A DNA stretch of 64,000 nucleotides from Mactromeris polynyma (taxonomy: Eukaryota > Mollusca > Bivalvia > Venerida > Mactridae): the NCBI GenBank assembly GCA_032209605.1, contig JASFXZ010000013.1, positions 5,913,401 to 5,977,400 on the forward strand, given 5' to 3'. The notes below the pieces were generated by a model that worked only from the letters and a program-made list of their open reading frames with translations, did no database searches and had not been told where the DNA came from. Position 1 is the first letter of the stretch, and every line of letters starts with the position of its first letter. Both the position numbers and the translations under genes were made by a program. Positions 1-11,129 of the stretch are shown here, piece after piece.

Positions 1-1073
1 ATTGTAAGAATAAAACATATGCTAAACAGTAGTTGCATCAACTACATGATAGGTGATGAGTGTCACCAACCCCCGGGATGTAAATTCACAGATGTCTAGG
101 TAGATAGCACATTATGTCAATAAAGAAACACTGGAATAAATATTCCTATGACGCTTGTACATGTATATAATTGCATAAAGTAAAGCCACTTAGTGCAATA
201 ATGTTTCCATTCCCGGCTACATGTACAAAAATGTATGTGAACTGATTCTGCTTAATTCCAAAGAAGACTATTTCGTTTGAGTGTATGTGGCGTTCCATGT
301 TGTTACATATTCTCTCTCTTTTAGAAAAGTCTACAACAATTGGGTAATGCATGTAAACATATTGATGAAAAAAGCGGAAACCTTTGTTCCATCCTACCGA
401 CCCTCAAACATTTTACAGGGTGTCATACAAACAAATATAATTATAACATCATCCGCAGAATCCACTGAGGAAAGGGTTGCGAAAGACAACGGGTGTGTAT
501 ATAGCTACACAGAAACCTCTCAGCATGTATCGTGAATGTTCCGTTAACACTAGAAGAGGCATTGTGTGTGTTATATATGGACGATGTTATAAACAAACTG
601 TGGTATGATATGTTCATAAAGATTCGAAGCCATAGCCACGAGTTATTCTATAAGCAGTCATCTTTTAATTATCAATGATTATCCGATATACTATGCTAAT
701 GACTATAAGCCAGCTAGTCTAGTCTTAACCCTGTCAAGCGTATGTTCTATAGTGTAAATGTGAATGAAGATAATATTTTAACTACATAAATTACATAAGT
801 CATTAGATCACTACCTCATTGAAGTCATTTCACTATAATCAACAATAAATTATTTCGTATTTCATACAGGAGTAACGAATTGTACTGAGAGGACAGAACA
901 CAGATTATGCGACATATAAGTGTGCTTGCACAAACATAGTGACAGGGAGAGAATAAGTTGCTACAGGGAACGTCACATGCATAAGACAGTGCCTCTCTTC
1001 AAGAGAAAATGGGGTATTCGGTAGCTCATAATTTATACAGATGTGCAGTTATTATAGTATAAGTGCAACTTAC

Positions 1074-1292
1074 GCTGAATCTGTATAGTACGCTCTAAGG
1101 CTTGCAATGCATGTGTACTCGGCCGTTCTTGTAATTGATATTCTTCGAATGGTGTAATATCTTTTCCCAGTAAGGCTTTTAAACACATTTCAGGTGATTT
1201 ATGTTCCACGACGTCCATGTATCCTACTTCAGCGACCAACACCACCTTTCCATTGGCTAATGACATCAATTCCCTGGTCATGTGACCAAAAC
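1074..1292 (-). CDS. HDAC-like exon, C-terminal part of the fold
   Basis: Acceptor TAG at 1295-1293, donor GTAAGT from 1073, 219 bp, phase 1 at both ends. It encodes GHMTRELMSLANGKVVLV, then EVGYMD where active HDACs have EGG followed by His or Tyr, then CLKALLGKDI and a helix ending IQIQ. This closely follows the end of class IIa HDAC domains. At least one further exon is expected beyond the left edge. Confidence 0.8.
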
Positions 1293-4200
1293 CTACCAGC
1301 AAAATACTGAGGTAAATGTCATCCGAACAAATTCAAATACAGAAACAACATTGATCATTCAGTATAATTCATATCGTGGTTAAATATTTAGCGCAAATAA
1401 AGCACTTCATATAAATATTGATATACAGTATTCACTCAAACTGCATTCAACTTAAATTTACTGATTTAAAATGACGAATATATGCAAAGTTCTATCAAAT
1501 GCGTTATTTATAAACATGGTATATTTCACATTATTTAATTGATGGTATGAGACAAAAGTCAAGAAAAAGAAAATAAATTATAAATATATTCCTGTGATAG
1601 TATAGCGTCAAATCATATTCTTTAAGTGATAGTATGAGAAATAAGTCCAGACAATAGATATGCAATATACATACATTCCTGTGATAAGTGCCGTTTTTGT
1701 GTATCAAATCCTCCCGAAACGAACACTATTTCTGGATTGAACTCGTGCGCAATCGGCATTACGATATTTCTGCAATGTCAAGTTATATATAAAAGTTATA
1801 AAATAATAAGTTGAAATAAACACAACTACCGTTTGGCAATTAAATTTGTATACTGACCATTGCATTATCATCTTTGTCATTTCATAGTCAGCAATACAGC
1901 TTTGAAAGAAAAACAACATTTCTGGAGTTTGCTGTTATATTCAAATAATCGCAATATAAACATAGCTTTCATTTTCACAGAAAGCATATTAGGAAAAGAG
2001 TTGAACTATTTGTATTGGGTACAACGCCATTTGCAGGTGTAACAGTTTCCTAAAATTAAACATGATTCATTACTAAGCAGCTATCACAACTCCTCACATG
2101 AATCAGAGATGGATGACAAATGACCGTAGCCAAATGTCTCAGATAGACATGACCGGCCACAATCCGGAATCGAACCCTGACATCCCGGATGACGGCGTTC
2201 TACAAACAAGGCCTAATGACATTCAATGAGTATACAAAATACAATCCATTTGTGCAAAATTACCTAAAGGCTGCCAAATATTCTACGTTCCCTGCAAAAA
2301 TATCAAACAAGATATTTATGTTAAACCCTTCAGCATTTTCAGAGCCACATTCATGTGATCTCCTATAATGGATTGATATATACAATATTGATTTGTCATC
2401 ATAAGTCGCTCTCTGTGTACTCATACCATTCAAAGCATTCTGTAACAGGAAATGAAAATTAGTTGAACTATGCCAAATTAATATAGTGTATTGATACTAG
2501 TTTGATAATACTGACGATTCGTCAACTACACATATGTTTGACAAAAGTCATCCAAAACAACACGGCATATATTTACGTTTAGTTAACATACAAATGGTTG
2601 AAGTCTTGAGTAGTCAACATATTTGCAATAAATGCATTCATATACTGAGGTAAACTACTAACGCAACATACGTCTGGCGCCTAAATTCATATGATATCGT
2701 AAAAAATGCTCAGGAAAGTCAAATGAATGCTTTTACTTTGAAGCACAAAGAGCCTGTCGGGCATACGTATGTCCATCTTGTTTAACATAACGAATTATAG
2801 AAAACAACATGTATTTAATTTTCTTATACAGGATACGAAATATCAAATATATTCATGAATACAATGAAATAACAGAGATCCACATTAAACTATGAAGTCA
2901 AGATTTTGTTCAGCGGAAAATTGTTTGGAATTATGATATTAAAGGTAAGAAAATGTCCTAGATGTTGCGTTAGAAGTTGTGCACAGCATATATACGAGAG
3001 GTTGATTATGCATTTAAGTTTAAGTTTCAGTAGATGAATTAGTATTCAAACAGTTTTTTTCTATTTAATTTTCACAAAATAGGTAAAGCTTTTGCTAAAA
3101 TTACCCATTCGAAAATAAGGATCCTTTTCATGTTCAATTTCTCTTTCATTTGTTTTGCTGCTATGGCATCAAAGCTCAGTTGAAACTCGCCTATATACCT
3201 GTAAGTACCAGATATATAGATGTTAGCAAAAGCTATTTACAACAGGCCTGTGTGATTTCACTAAAATTTCCAATCCGAAATTGTGTGCTGAGGTTTGTAA
3301 GGTACAATCTTAATGTCTGGAAACTGTTTTCTCGAATGCGGAAGCTAAATGCTTTCTGGATTACTGTGTCAAATCAGTCGTGAAAATATGCTTGAAAAAC
3401 ACAAAATCCATATTTACTTTTGATTCTTGTTAATGGCAAATATGACACAGACATGTAAAACAAGCTTATTAAGGATTGGACAACATGCATACTTACCATA
3501 TTGAAGGTTCTAGCCCCGGAACAATCACAAATCCATTTTTAAGTTTACCTGTGCCAACTAGGTATGCCAAATCTATAACACAACCCAAGGTCTGCAAAAT
3601 CAAAGTATTTTATCGCTCAGGTTTCACATAGATAAATCCTTGTAAAACCTCTTGTACCAAGATAGAGCATTAATGCAATGATACAACGTGATTTATTTAT
3701 CAAGTGCGATATCTAACGGTTTAGTGGTTTTGGAAAGTAAACAGATACACTCAACAAAATGTCAAATTGGTCTCTTGGATTTTATTAATATTATTTAACA
3801 GTGAAAGGAAATTCAACAATGCAATCACCATCACATAAATACTTTCTTCGTGTAACTGTTCAGAATACATTAATCCATATTGAATAAATATGAAGCGACC
3901 AATTAGAAATTTTGCTGAGTGTATGCTGATTTTGCATTCTACCTTCAGATGTACTTTAGACGAGGGGAACAGTTAAAATGTTATAGTGTCCCAAATATCA
4001 TTTGTTTGAGTGCAGGTGCCTAAATCAATCACAGTTACCTGCATGGGCTACATGCAATTATCATTATTATGTGTTAAATTATAGTTAATGTTTGTTTACC
4101 TTTTTTAAAAGTTAGAATTGTTCTTCTATATGTTTTGCTGATCTGCCGATCTGTTGTATCGATATATACATTCTTGATAATACAAAATCATACGAATGCA

Positions 4201-7200
4201 TATTACTCAACAGCTCTGATTTTTATTTGACTATAGTTCTGGTTTACCAATTTTAACCTATATCCCTCCTGTTACTTTCCCTCGATTCAAAGTGGGCAAT
4301 ATATTCCGAATAGAACAATGTCCAAAAAACACAGGCGGATGCAAAAGCTCATCTGGTTTTCTTTATTAGAAACAAGAAACTTGCACTGTAACGTGTACAG
4401 AGATTTCAGAATATAATGTTATTTATCTTATTGACCATAAACTGCTATACTAAATATTACGAAGTACTAAAAGACTACATTGTATATCGTATTTATTCAC
4501 TGAAGTACAGTTGGCCACCAATAATTATGACAGTTTTGCAATTCCTATGATTAGAAAGGAATTTTAAACATGAAGTTTATTCTTATTTTAACAATTATAA
4601 ACATTGTTTATTTGTTTCGTGCATATGTTATATGTCAACATAATCCAGAAGGGTTTTATCATCAATATCAATATGCAACAAAATAGGTTGAAATGGACAC
4701 AACATCACTAGATTTACTGGTACAATTATGTTACTTGTTGCAATGTCTTTAGTTTGGATTGCTAGACACAAAAACCTTTTTGTAACCTTATTTAATTAGA
4801 TAACTAGTATTTAGTTTTATTTGCAATGGGGCTACGTTTTGGCGATTTTATGTCATAATGTCTATGGAAAGTGGTTGGAATATAATATAAAATAAAATGT
4901 CTGATCATCAATCTGGTCTGGCATACTAAACATTGAACCTTGGTCTTGCAATTGGTAGTGACATACTAGCATGATAATACAATAAGATAGGGAGACCAAC
5001 ACTTGGGTGTTACATCTTTACTTTCATCTATTTATATGTAAGTGAGTCAGAAAACATTACTTGCCTTTGTTTTACATCAATACTTACACACAACTAGGGA
5101 ACTGCTAGACAAATAGAAAAGTGTGAGGACCCAAAGGGGTCATGCAAAGTCACACTCCAACAGCATTCTAATGTACATTTTGACAAAACATACGTTTATT
5201 CTATGCTGTTTTCAATACTAATGCTTCTAAAACAAACGTTTCACAGAATAATCAAAACCTGTTCGTACTTTATCTAGAAAATATGTAAATACATTGTAAT
5301 AGATGAAACTTGTAACACTATTAAATAGTAATCGAAACGATACATGTGATATACTGATAAGGTCAATCTTCAGATATCATGGTTTAGTATCCAATAATTT
5401 TTACGTTAGTATGTGTAAGTAAATTATCAAGTTTGGCTTTATGAAACAATCCATATTAGCAATACAACCGTTTAGAAAGGTTTTATGCAGGTCCTTAAAG
5501 TGAATGCAATATGAACACAATAATGTCCATGTTCATGTCCCTTTCATGTCTTATAGCCAACAAGGACTGTATGTCTTAATCATGCTTGGCCACATATAGT
5601 ACAACACATTATTTTAATGTCGATGACATTGTCAACAGTACACGAAGAATGCCATAGTAAAAGACATTATTGGTATTCTGGCAATAAAGCAGCTTGTGGC
5701 AATTAACTCAGTTGGGATAAGGTAGTTGTATGTCATGATAATATTGTTGTCAGTTGTAATAAGATAACTGTCAGTTGTAATAAGGTAAGAGTCAGATGTA
5801 ATAAGGTAACTGTAGGTTGCGGTATTCAACCAACCAACTAATGTGCTACAGAATGTTCAGTGGGTGGCAGTATTTAACCTTACTGACCAAGCAATCTGTT
5901 TCACAGAATATACTATGTGAGGTGACATTGTCTTATGTAAGTGACGTTCCTCTTACGTAGCGGTAGGCGTAATTAGCAAAACGAAGCACGTATTTGAACT
6001 ATATTATAGTTTCTCTAACATGTTTGATAAAACTACCATGCGATCACAGTTTTATGACATCAGTGCTATCTTCTTAGAGTTTCACACGGTTGATCACACA
6101 TCTTATAACATCTACGTTAACGTCGTTTTTGTAATAGATAATTAATTGGAACGTCAATTAATTTTGGGTGATTTTAACATCATGTCCGCATGACGTAAAC
6201 AACGCAAAAAATAATGGTATGAAAGTAAGAGGGTTAATGAGAAATATAAAATTAACGCCAGTAAAGTTTGACTGAATAATAACAGTGCTAGGTATTTGAA
6301 GTATCTCTTCTCTCTATTGTGCTGTTTTATAACACAACTTAACACTCATTTGGTACAGTTGTAAACTTGTTTTGTTTTCTCAAAATATACACTTTCATAT
6401 TTTATTTCTATTTGTCTTAATTAAATTCCATTTCCCTATCATCAGTATGTAAGATTACAAATGTATATCTAGCTATTAACTATTTTGTTCCGGTTCACTT
6501 TACGTAAGGTTATTGGAATTGGTTGATTCATCTGAAACTATTGCGAAGAATTAGTTTAAGCCATTGGGCTGTTAGATGCAACTTCCATTTCCTCCGTCCA
6601 GTCTGAACGATAAAGTGTACTAGGCATTATAATGTGCACTTTGTTTGTGCTTTGTTCTTGTGTACGAATACAGAAAGCACTACATAGAAACGTATAAATC
6701 GTAAAATACATTTATCTCAATTTATGAAGAGTTATTACTTGGAATTTTCGTTGCAAGAAGAACAAACGAAGGTCTTAAGTTATTAAGTGAATTATATTCC
6801 ATAGATGGCATACGACCTACTTGTATTGCTATATTCAAGCATACGCAATTGGCATAATGTTTATTAAACATGCGATTGATTGTTCAAATAATCCTCTCCA
6901 GCGGAATTTGTCAGGAAGAAGGCTGTATGCCCACTGTCACTATGGCAACCTCTATTGTCGACCCTTAAGCCTGCTTAAAAACCTTGTATAATCTTGTTGA
7001 CATGCGGATGCAATAACAAAACTGTTGTAGAGACTATCTTGCTATTATCATATGTATGTACCAGCAATGGATAGACTAGACATGACTATCAGAATTTGAT
7101 ATTAGTCTAAGGCATTTGCATTTGCATCTACACTTGCATGTTTATGTCACGTGATTATCTGGCCCATGCAATAGAATCATACAATGAATGATGGAATTCC

Positions 7201-10200
7201 TCATATCACAGCCTGTTAGTGTAATATGTTATTATAACATATGATTTGGAATGCATAGCTAAATGGATATTATGTAACTACACTTTTAGCAATAGGTTAT
7301 TGCATACGTATATAAGTATTTGTATTCAGCCGTTATCAATTGTTCGTCAACATTCTGTTATGTATTGCTATAACGAATAAAATGTAGCAGTCGGAAAATT
7401 GGAATTTTGGTACATGTTTAATTGTGGGATATTTTGGCAGCTATACTTACTGCGCAACATTTTATTACAAAACTGGTGTTGACAAATATGTACAGAGATT
7501 GTGTTACTTCATGAGGAAATAATTTATATTGCAACAGGTAAATAGAAGCAACATTTCGACAACCATCATGAGTTTAGTGGACAATGGCTGTATTTTACTA
7601 TTGAGATTATATAATTGAACTATTGTACACTTTTCATATAAGAATAATCCACAACATGTTTTAGTCAAAGATAAATTTCGGCAAAACACATTGGTTTTTC
7701 ATAATATCTAAATTTCGAAACAAATGTCGACCGTCTTGAATTTTAGTCTTCATTTTCATACATACTTTCTAAATTTGTATTTCAAACCACAATGATAAAT
7801 CTTATATAACACAAATAAACCATTTCCAGCAATGCAGGTCACTTAAAAAAGATTCAAGTCTCATAAAATGTATAAACATATTTTATATGTTTTAATGCCC
7901 CAACTAACATTTAAATCGCTCCCACGCTTATACTTTGTAGACATTGCCCGTCATCAGCAACACCGCAGTTGATCGAGTCATATGATATTTGGAAAGTTTG
8001 AACGGAAGTTTTGTATTGTTTTGGCAAGACATGTAATACGAAACGTGAATGGTTGGACAGCATGTTTTCGGAGCCTCCTGTACTTGTCAGATTGATATCA
8101 TATACTCTACATGTAGAGTTCTATAAGCCACTCGATTTAGATTAGTATATGTATAGATTCGATTCCTGTGACTGTATTTGTCAGATTGATATCATATAAT
8201 CTACATGTAGAGTTCTATAAGCCACTCGATTTAGATGAGTATATGTATAGATTCGATTCCTGTGACTGTAATTGTCTGATGTTGAATCTTATGATTTTTA
8301 CATTTACAATGAAAAAATAAGTAAATTTACTTGTGTCGATGTATTTGTGTGGTATACTTATGGCCAATACGCGGCGCTGGTGTGCCGGAAAAAGGTATTG
8401 GAACACCTTGTTGAAAACGGCCCTCGGGCCAATACCACAAAAGATATTCCAGCAACTTTCGGCATACTAGCGTAATATGCATGTATATTAACCTCTTATT
8501 AACAACAGTCATATTATTGGGTTTAGGCCAACTGTAGATAAACATAGTGGTATTCATACCCACAAGTCTTCCAATCCTATGTAATCTCCAGTCGGATCAT
8601 CTTCAAAACATCCACAAGGTAATTCAATTAAATGCCCTGTAGATTAAAACAAAACTAAACTATTTATTTAATGAAAATACCAAACTTAATCAAATGACAT
8701 AATCTCTCAATGCAAACAGTAACATTTGAAGCTGCAATATGGATAACAATGTGTTTATCTGTTACGTTACACGACATAAAATATTAATAGTAATTGTTTA
8801 CAATGAAGCGTAAAAACTTTCCTTACCCAATTGCAAAATACATGCGTCATTTTCAAGCAAATGAAGACATCTTTAAATAATATTTAAACTTATACACTCA
8901 CTCAATTTGGATGCTGCACAAGACAGTATATCACATTCAGGATGGTATGACTCTATTTCTGTCATTGTTGCTCTGCGACCTTTGACTTGCTGAAATATAT
9001 AGATGATATGTTCACGAGTGAAATAAAATTCGATCTTCCATCGAAATCAACAAATATTATTTATTTTATGCTATTTTAAAGAATTAAACATTATTTCAAC
9101 CAATAACTACTCGAGCGTATCATTTACTACCATGTGCGGTGCCTCTCTGTGGCCGTTTAACACCATATCCATTTTTCATAAACCGCTGACAAAATGGTGC
9201 GAATATTTACCAATTTATTCACTAACACAGCAATGAAAAGTCGATAAACAACAATTTTGTTTTCACATGAAATTATAACTAAACAAATATTCTCTAGAAA
9301 TTATTCAACAACTTATGGCGTAGCATTTTTCATATTTTCATCGATAATTTATCAAAGCGCGACGCCATGTTGGGAAAGACAGTGACAACACGTAAAAAAA
9401 TTGGAAATAACTTGTTAACAAATAATTTTGAAATTTGGAGAAAGCTGTAGTAACGGAGGAGTTTTGCACATGAATATCAATCACTGTTACTGTCAGAGAT
9501 GACACAACTCTCTTATATGATATGAGAGGGGTTTCTTCGCGTGGCTACGCTTCATCAGATTGCCTCAGATTGTGTACATATTAATTGTTGACCATTTGGG
9601 AGAGTCCCATTGATCTAGATTATGTGCGGTTGAAGTTGAAATTGATGTTTCCGTGGAAATGGCTGTTCCATGATAACTATATTGTTGAATGTTGTAGACA
9701 AAAAATAATATATTCCACGGTACAGGCACTTAAATCAAAATACACGAATGGTAAGATATCGCTATGTAAATAAATATACCGGATGATGACGTCTTGGTTG
9801 TCTTGAACATGTAACAAAGGGAGTAAATTGTATGAGTTATTCTAATTGCAATACATAGGGAGGCAATTTAATGTAGTTTATGCACAGTGATTTCCCTTTT
9901 GGGGTTACCAGTGGGGTAAAATATAGTCCCAAAAATCGAAACTGTTAAAATATCAAAATGATATTATCACTGTTTTAAACTGTAACAATACCAATTTTAT
10001 TTCACTGATAAATCTCTATAAATCACTGGAAAGCATAAACACTACCAGCCAATGCACCGGGTTAGTATACATATGTCTTTTTAATATATATAAATGTAGA
10101 TAAGTGATAAGAATTTTAAAACTTTTTTTTCATCATTTCAAAAGTTTTGCCACAACACACAAAATTAAATTTCTATTTCTTATACCGTGGTATCACTTTA

Positions 10201-11126
10201 CAAACTACCTCTGCCACCACAAACAATTGAATATTATTGTGTTATTTCTTAACTTTTGATTCTATATATAAAACATTGACAATGTTCAGGTTTTATGTCA
10301 GAGAAATAATGCTAATGTAGGTTTAATGAAACAAATACGATTAATAGAACAAATGAACAAATCGTGTAAGCAAGGTGAGGAGTTTGACCAAATGTATCAA
10401 GGATCACTACTTGCTCTTTAATCCTATTATTAAACAGTGCATATCTGGCCATTAGAGCAAAACTTTCTAAACGCAATACGGCCAGCAAAGCTACAACGTC
10501 GATTACATAATTATTCAGCACCAAGTAAGTTTAATGGTACATTTGTTTTGACACATAAATAATAGTACTTAATGTAACGTAGCATACTATAGCTTTATTT
10601 ATGTTTTTATAATACTGGCGAAAACTTTTACCTCACACTCTGAACATAAGTATGTATGTTGTAACCAGATCTTTAGATTGAGTGCATGGAGTGAAGGCAA
10701 AACATGTTTGGGGTGTTCCTTACACTTCTCTGTAGTCAATGCTAATCCTGTAAATATAGTCCCATATTTGTTGGGGTATGCTATGAACAAAAATACAAAT
10801 CCGGTTACTCGTGCTTTAACATGTCTAGTAGTTTTAACTTCTAATCAAATTCCGGTTCACATTTCATAGTAAGGTTGTTCAAATGTTTCAATGACGAGAG
10901 TGACAAAAATTGCAACATAAAGAGTAGTTTTGAGTTAAACTTTTACCCAATAAACAGATTATCAATGCAACAAACAGATGACCCACTTAATACTATGTAT
11001 TGCATAATTGTAGAATAGTGTAGTAATTGTGAAGTATGATGACCTAATCGACACGTTTTATTTAAACACGTAAATAATATATTATCCATCTTACCAGTAG
11101 TATGTCTAACTGCAGACGGTCGTTGT
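1074..11126 (-). CDS. Class IIa-like histone deacetylase gene, partial, probably catalytically dead
   Basis: Eight minus-strand exons, in coding order 11126-11095, 10729-10632, 8989-8902, 8636-8560, 3591-3497, 2439-2264, 1769-1675 and 1292-1074. Read in order they follow the class IIa HDAC (HDAC4/5/7/9) domain: HPKH, VKGRRATMTEIES, ELPCGC, GCVIDLAY with KLKNGF, YDDKSILYISIH, NVEYLAAFR, VMPIAHEF, GGFD, then GHMTRELMSLANGKVVLV and the C-terminal helix region. Splice phases match at every join except 3497 to 2439, where an exon is missing. Catalytic HDACs remove acetyl groups from lysine using a Zn ion held by Asp and His residues. Here the GHHAE motif reads PGLEPS, the exon expected to hold the DWDxHHG ligands is absent, and EGG reads EVG. 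Only the GFD aspartate is clear. The gene is therefore either a pseudoenzyme or a pseudogene. It runs off the left edge, and its 5' end is not resolved. Homology is by motif recall, not by a search. Confidence 0.75.
1675..1769 (-). CDS. HDAC-like exon with the conserved GFD motif
   Basis: Acceptor TTGCAG, donor GTATGT, 95 bp, phase 2 to phase 1. It encodes NIVMPIAHEFNPEIVFVSGG then FDTQ. The GFD aspartate, a Zn ligand in active HDACs, is kept. The join to the next exon produces ECFGHMT, as in class IIa HDACs, which supports both splice sites. Confidence 0.82.
2088..2220 (-). repeat. tRNA-derived SINE copy
   Basis: Read on the minus strand it has a tRNA-like B box (GGTTCGATTCC) followed by CATCTCTGATTCATGTG, the conserved body typical of RUDI/V-type SINEs in bivalves. 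The A-box half is degraded. It lies in an intron of the HDAC-like gene. Confidence 0.6.
2264..2439 (-). CDS. HDAC-like exon after the active-site DxH region
   Basis: Acceptor CCTGTTACAG, donor GTAATT, 176 bp, phase 0 to phase 2. It starts NALNGMSTQ where active HDACs have HHGNGTQ, so both histidines are replaced. It then gives YDDKSILYISIH, the expected YNDPSVLY(I/M)SLH-type strand, and ends NVEYLAAF. Only this frame is open. The glycine-rich loop is shortened and altered. Confidence 0.8.
3497..3591 (-). CDS. HDAC-like exon with altered histidine dyad
   Basis: Acceptor TTTTGCAG, donor GTAAGT, 95 bp, phase 0 to phase 2. GCVIDLAY, GTGKLKNGF and VIVPG match the class IIa stretch ending ATGELKNGF, but the following RPPGHHAE motif reads VPGLEPS. 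The catalytic histidine pair is lost. The exon ends in phase 2 while the next recognised exon starts in phase 0, so one exon is missing or undetected between them. Confidence 0.78.
5749..5816. repeat. 21-bp minisatellite
   Basis: About three tandem copies of a unit like tcagttgtaataaggtaactg, with a looser copy just before. The short minus-strand ORF over it is only a translation of the repeat. Confidence 0.6.
6110..6345 (+). repeat. Dispersed repeat, copy 1 (partner at 61.2 kb)
   Basis: Shares taatagataattaattgga, ccgcatgacgtaaacaac, gggttaatgagaaatat and gtgctaggtatttgaagtat in the same order with 61225-61385. The second copy lacks about 50 bp present here. No coding capacity is seen, so it is probably a non-autonomous element. 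Confidence 0.65.
8085..8282. repeat. 94-bp tandem duplication
   Basis: Two near-identical 94-bp units and the start of a third. Each carries the palindrome ctacatgtag followed by ataagccactcgatttagat. The few differences suggest a recent event. Confidence 0.8.
8560..8636 (-). CDS. HDAC-like exon, ELPCGC segment
   Basis: Acceptor AATCTACAG, donor GTATGA, 77 bp, phase 1 to phase 0. It encodes HLIELPCGCFEDDPTGD, matching the LPCGGxGVDSD region of class IIa HDACs. About ten residues of the following family helix are absent. Confidence 0.7.
8902..8989 (-). CDS. HDAC-like exon, RGRKAT/HSE segment
   Basis: Acceptor TATTTCAG, donor GTGAGT, 88 bp, phase 0 to phase 1. VKGRRATMTEIESYHPE corresponds to the family IRGRKATLEE..HSE stretch near the start of the class IIa HDAC domain. 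Joins to both neighbours stay in frame. Confidence 0.75.
10632..10729 (-). CDS. HDAC-like exon, HPxH segment at domain start
   Basis: Acceptor GACTACAG, donor GTAAAA, 98 bp, phase 1 to phase 0. CKEHPKHVLPSL and IWLQHT align with the family HPEH..RLQSIWSRLQE stretch. It joins the next exon as SECE/QVKGRRA without a frame break. Other frames of this exon are closed. Confidence 0.65.
11095..11126 (-). CDS. Candidate HDAC-like micro-exon
   Basis: A 32-bp stretch between ATTTTCAG and GTAAGA. In the frame that joins phase 1 to the next exon it reads QRPSAVRHTT, recalling the linker before the class IIa HDAC domain. A second frame (phase 1 to 0) is also open, so its assignment is uncertain. Confidence 0.4.
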
Positions 11127-11129
11127 CTG

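Larger units (their letters stand above)
3600..8080. other. Large HDAC-like intron, no gene recognised
   Basis: AT-rich sequence between the 8560 and 3591 exons. Apart from a 21-bp minisatellite (5.75 kb) and a dispersed repeat (6.1 kb), I see no coding signal. The short ORFs here have no recognisable composition or splice context. Confidence 0.55.

Noticed and set aside
281..535. 84-residue plus-strand ORF near the left end
   Set aside because: Its first residues translate the 3' end of the dispersed repeat family, and the remainder has no support.
2914..2945. Plus-strand 31-bp exon-like sequence with good splice sites
   Set aside because: It is too short to assign, and it lies opposite to the HDAC-like gene; the resemblance to the DWDxH segment may be chance.
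10943..11020. Possible extra HDAC-like exon between 11095 and 10729
   Set aside because: It has acceptor- and donor-like ends, but its phase does not fit the next exon and the residues do not match the family.
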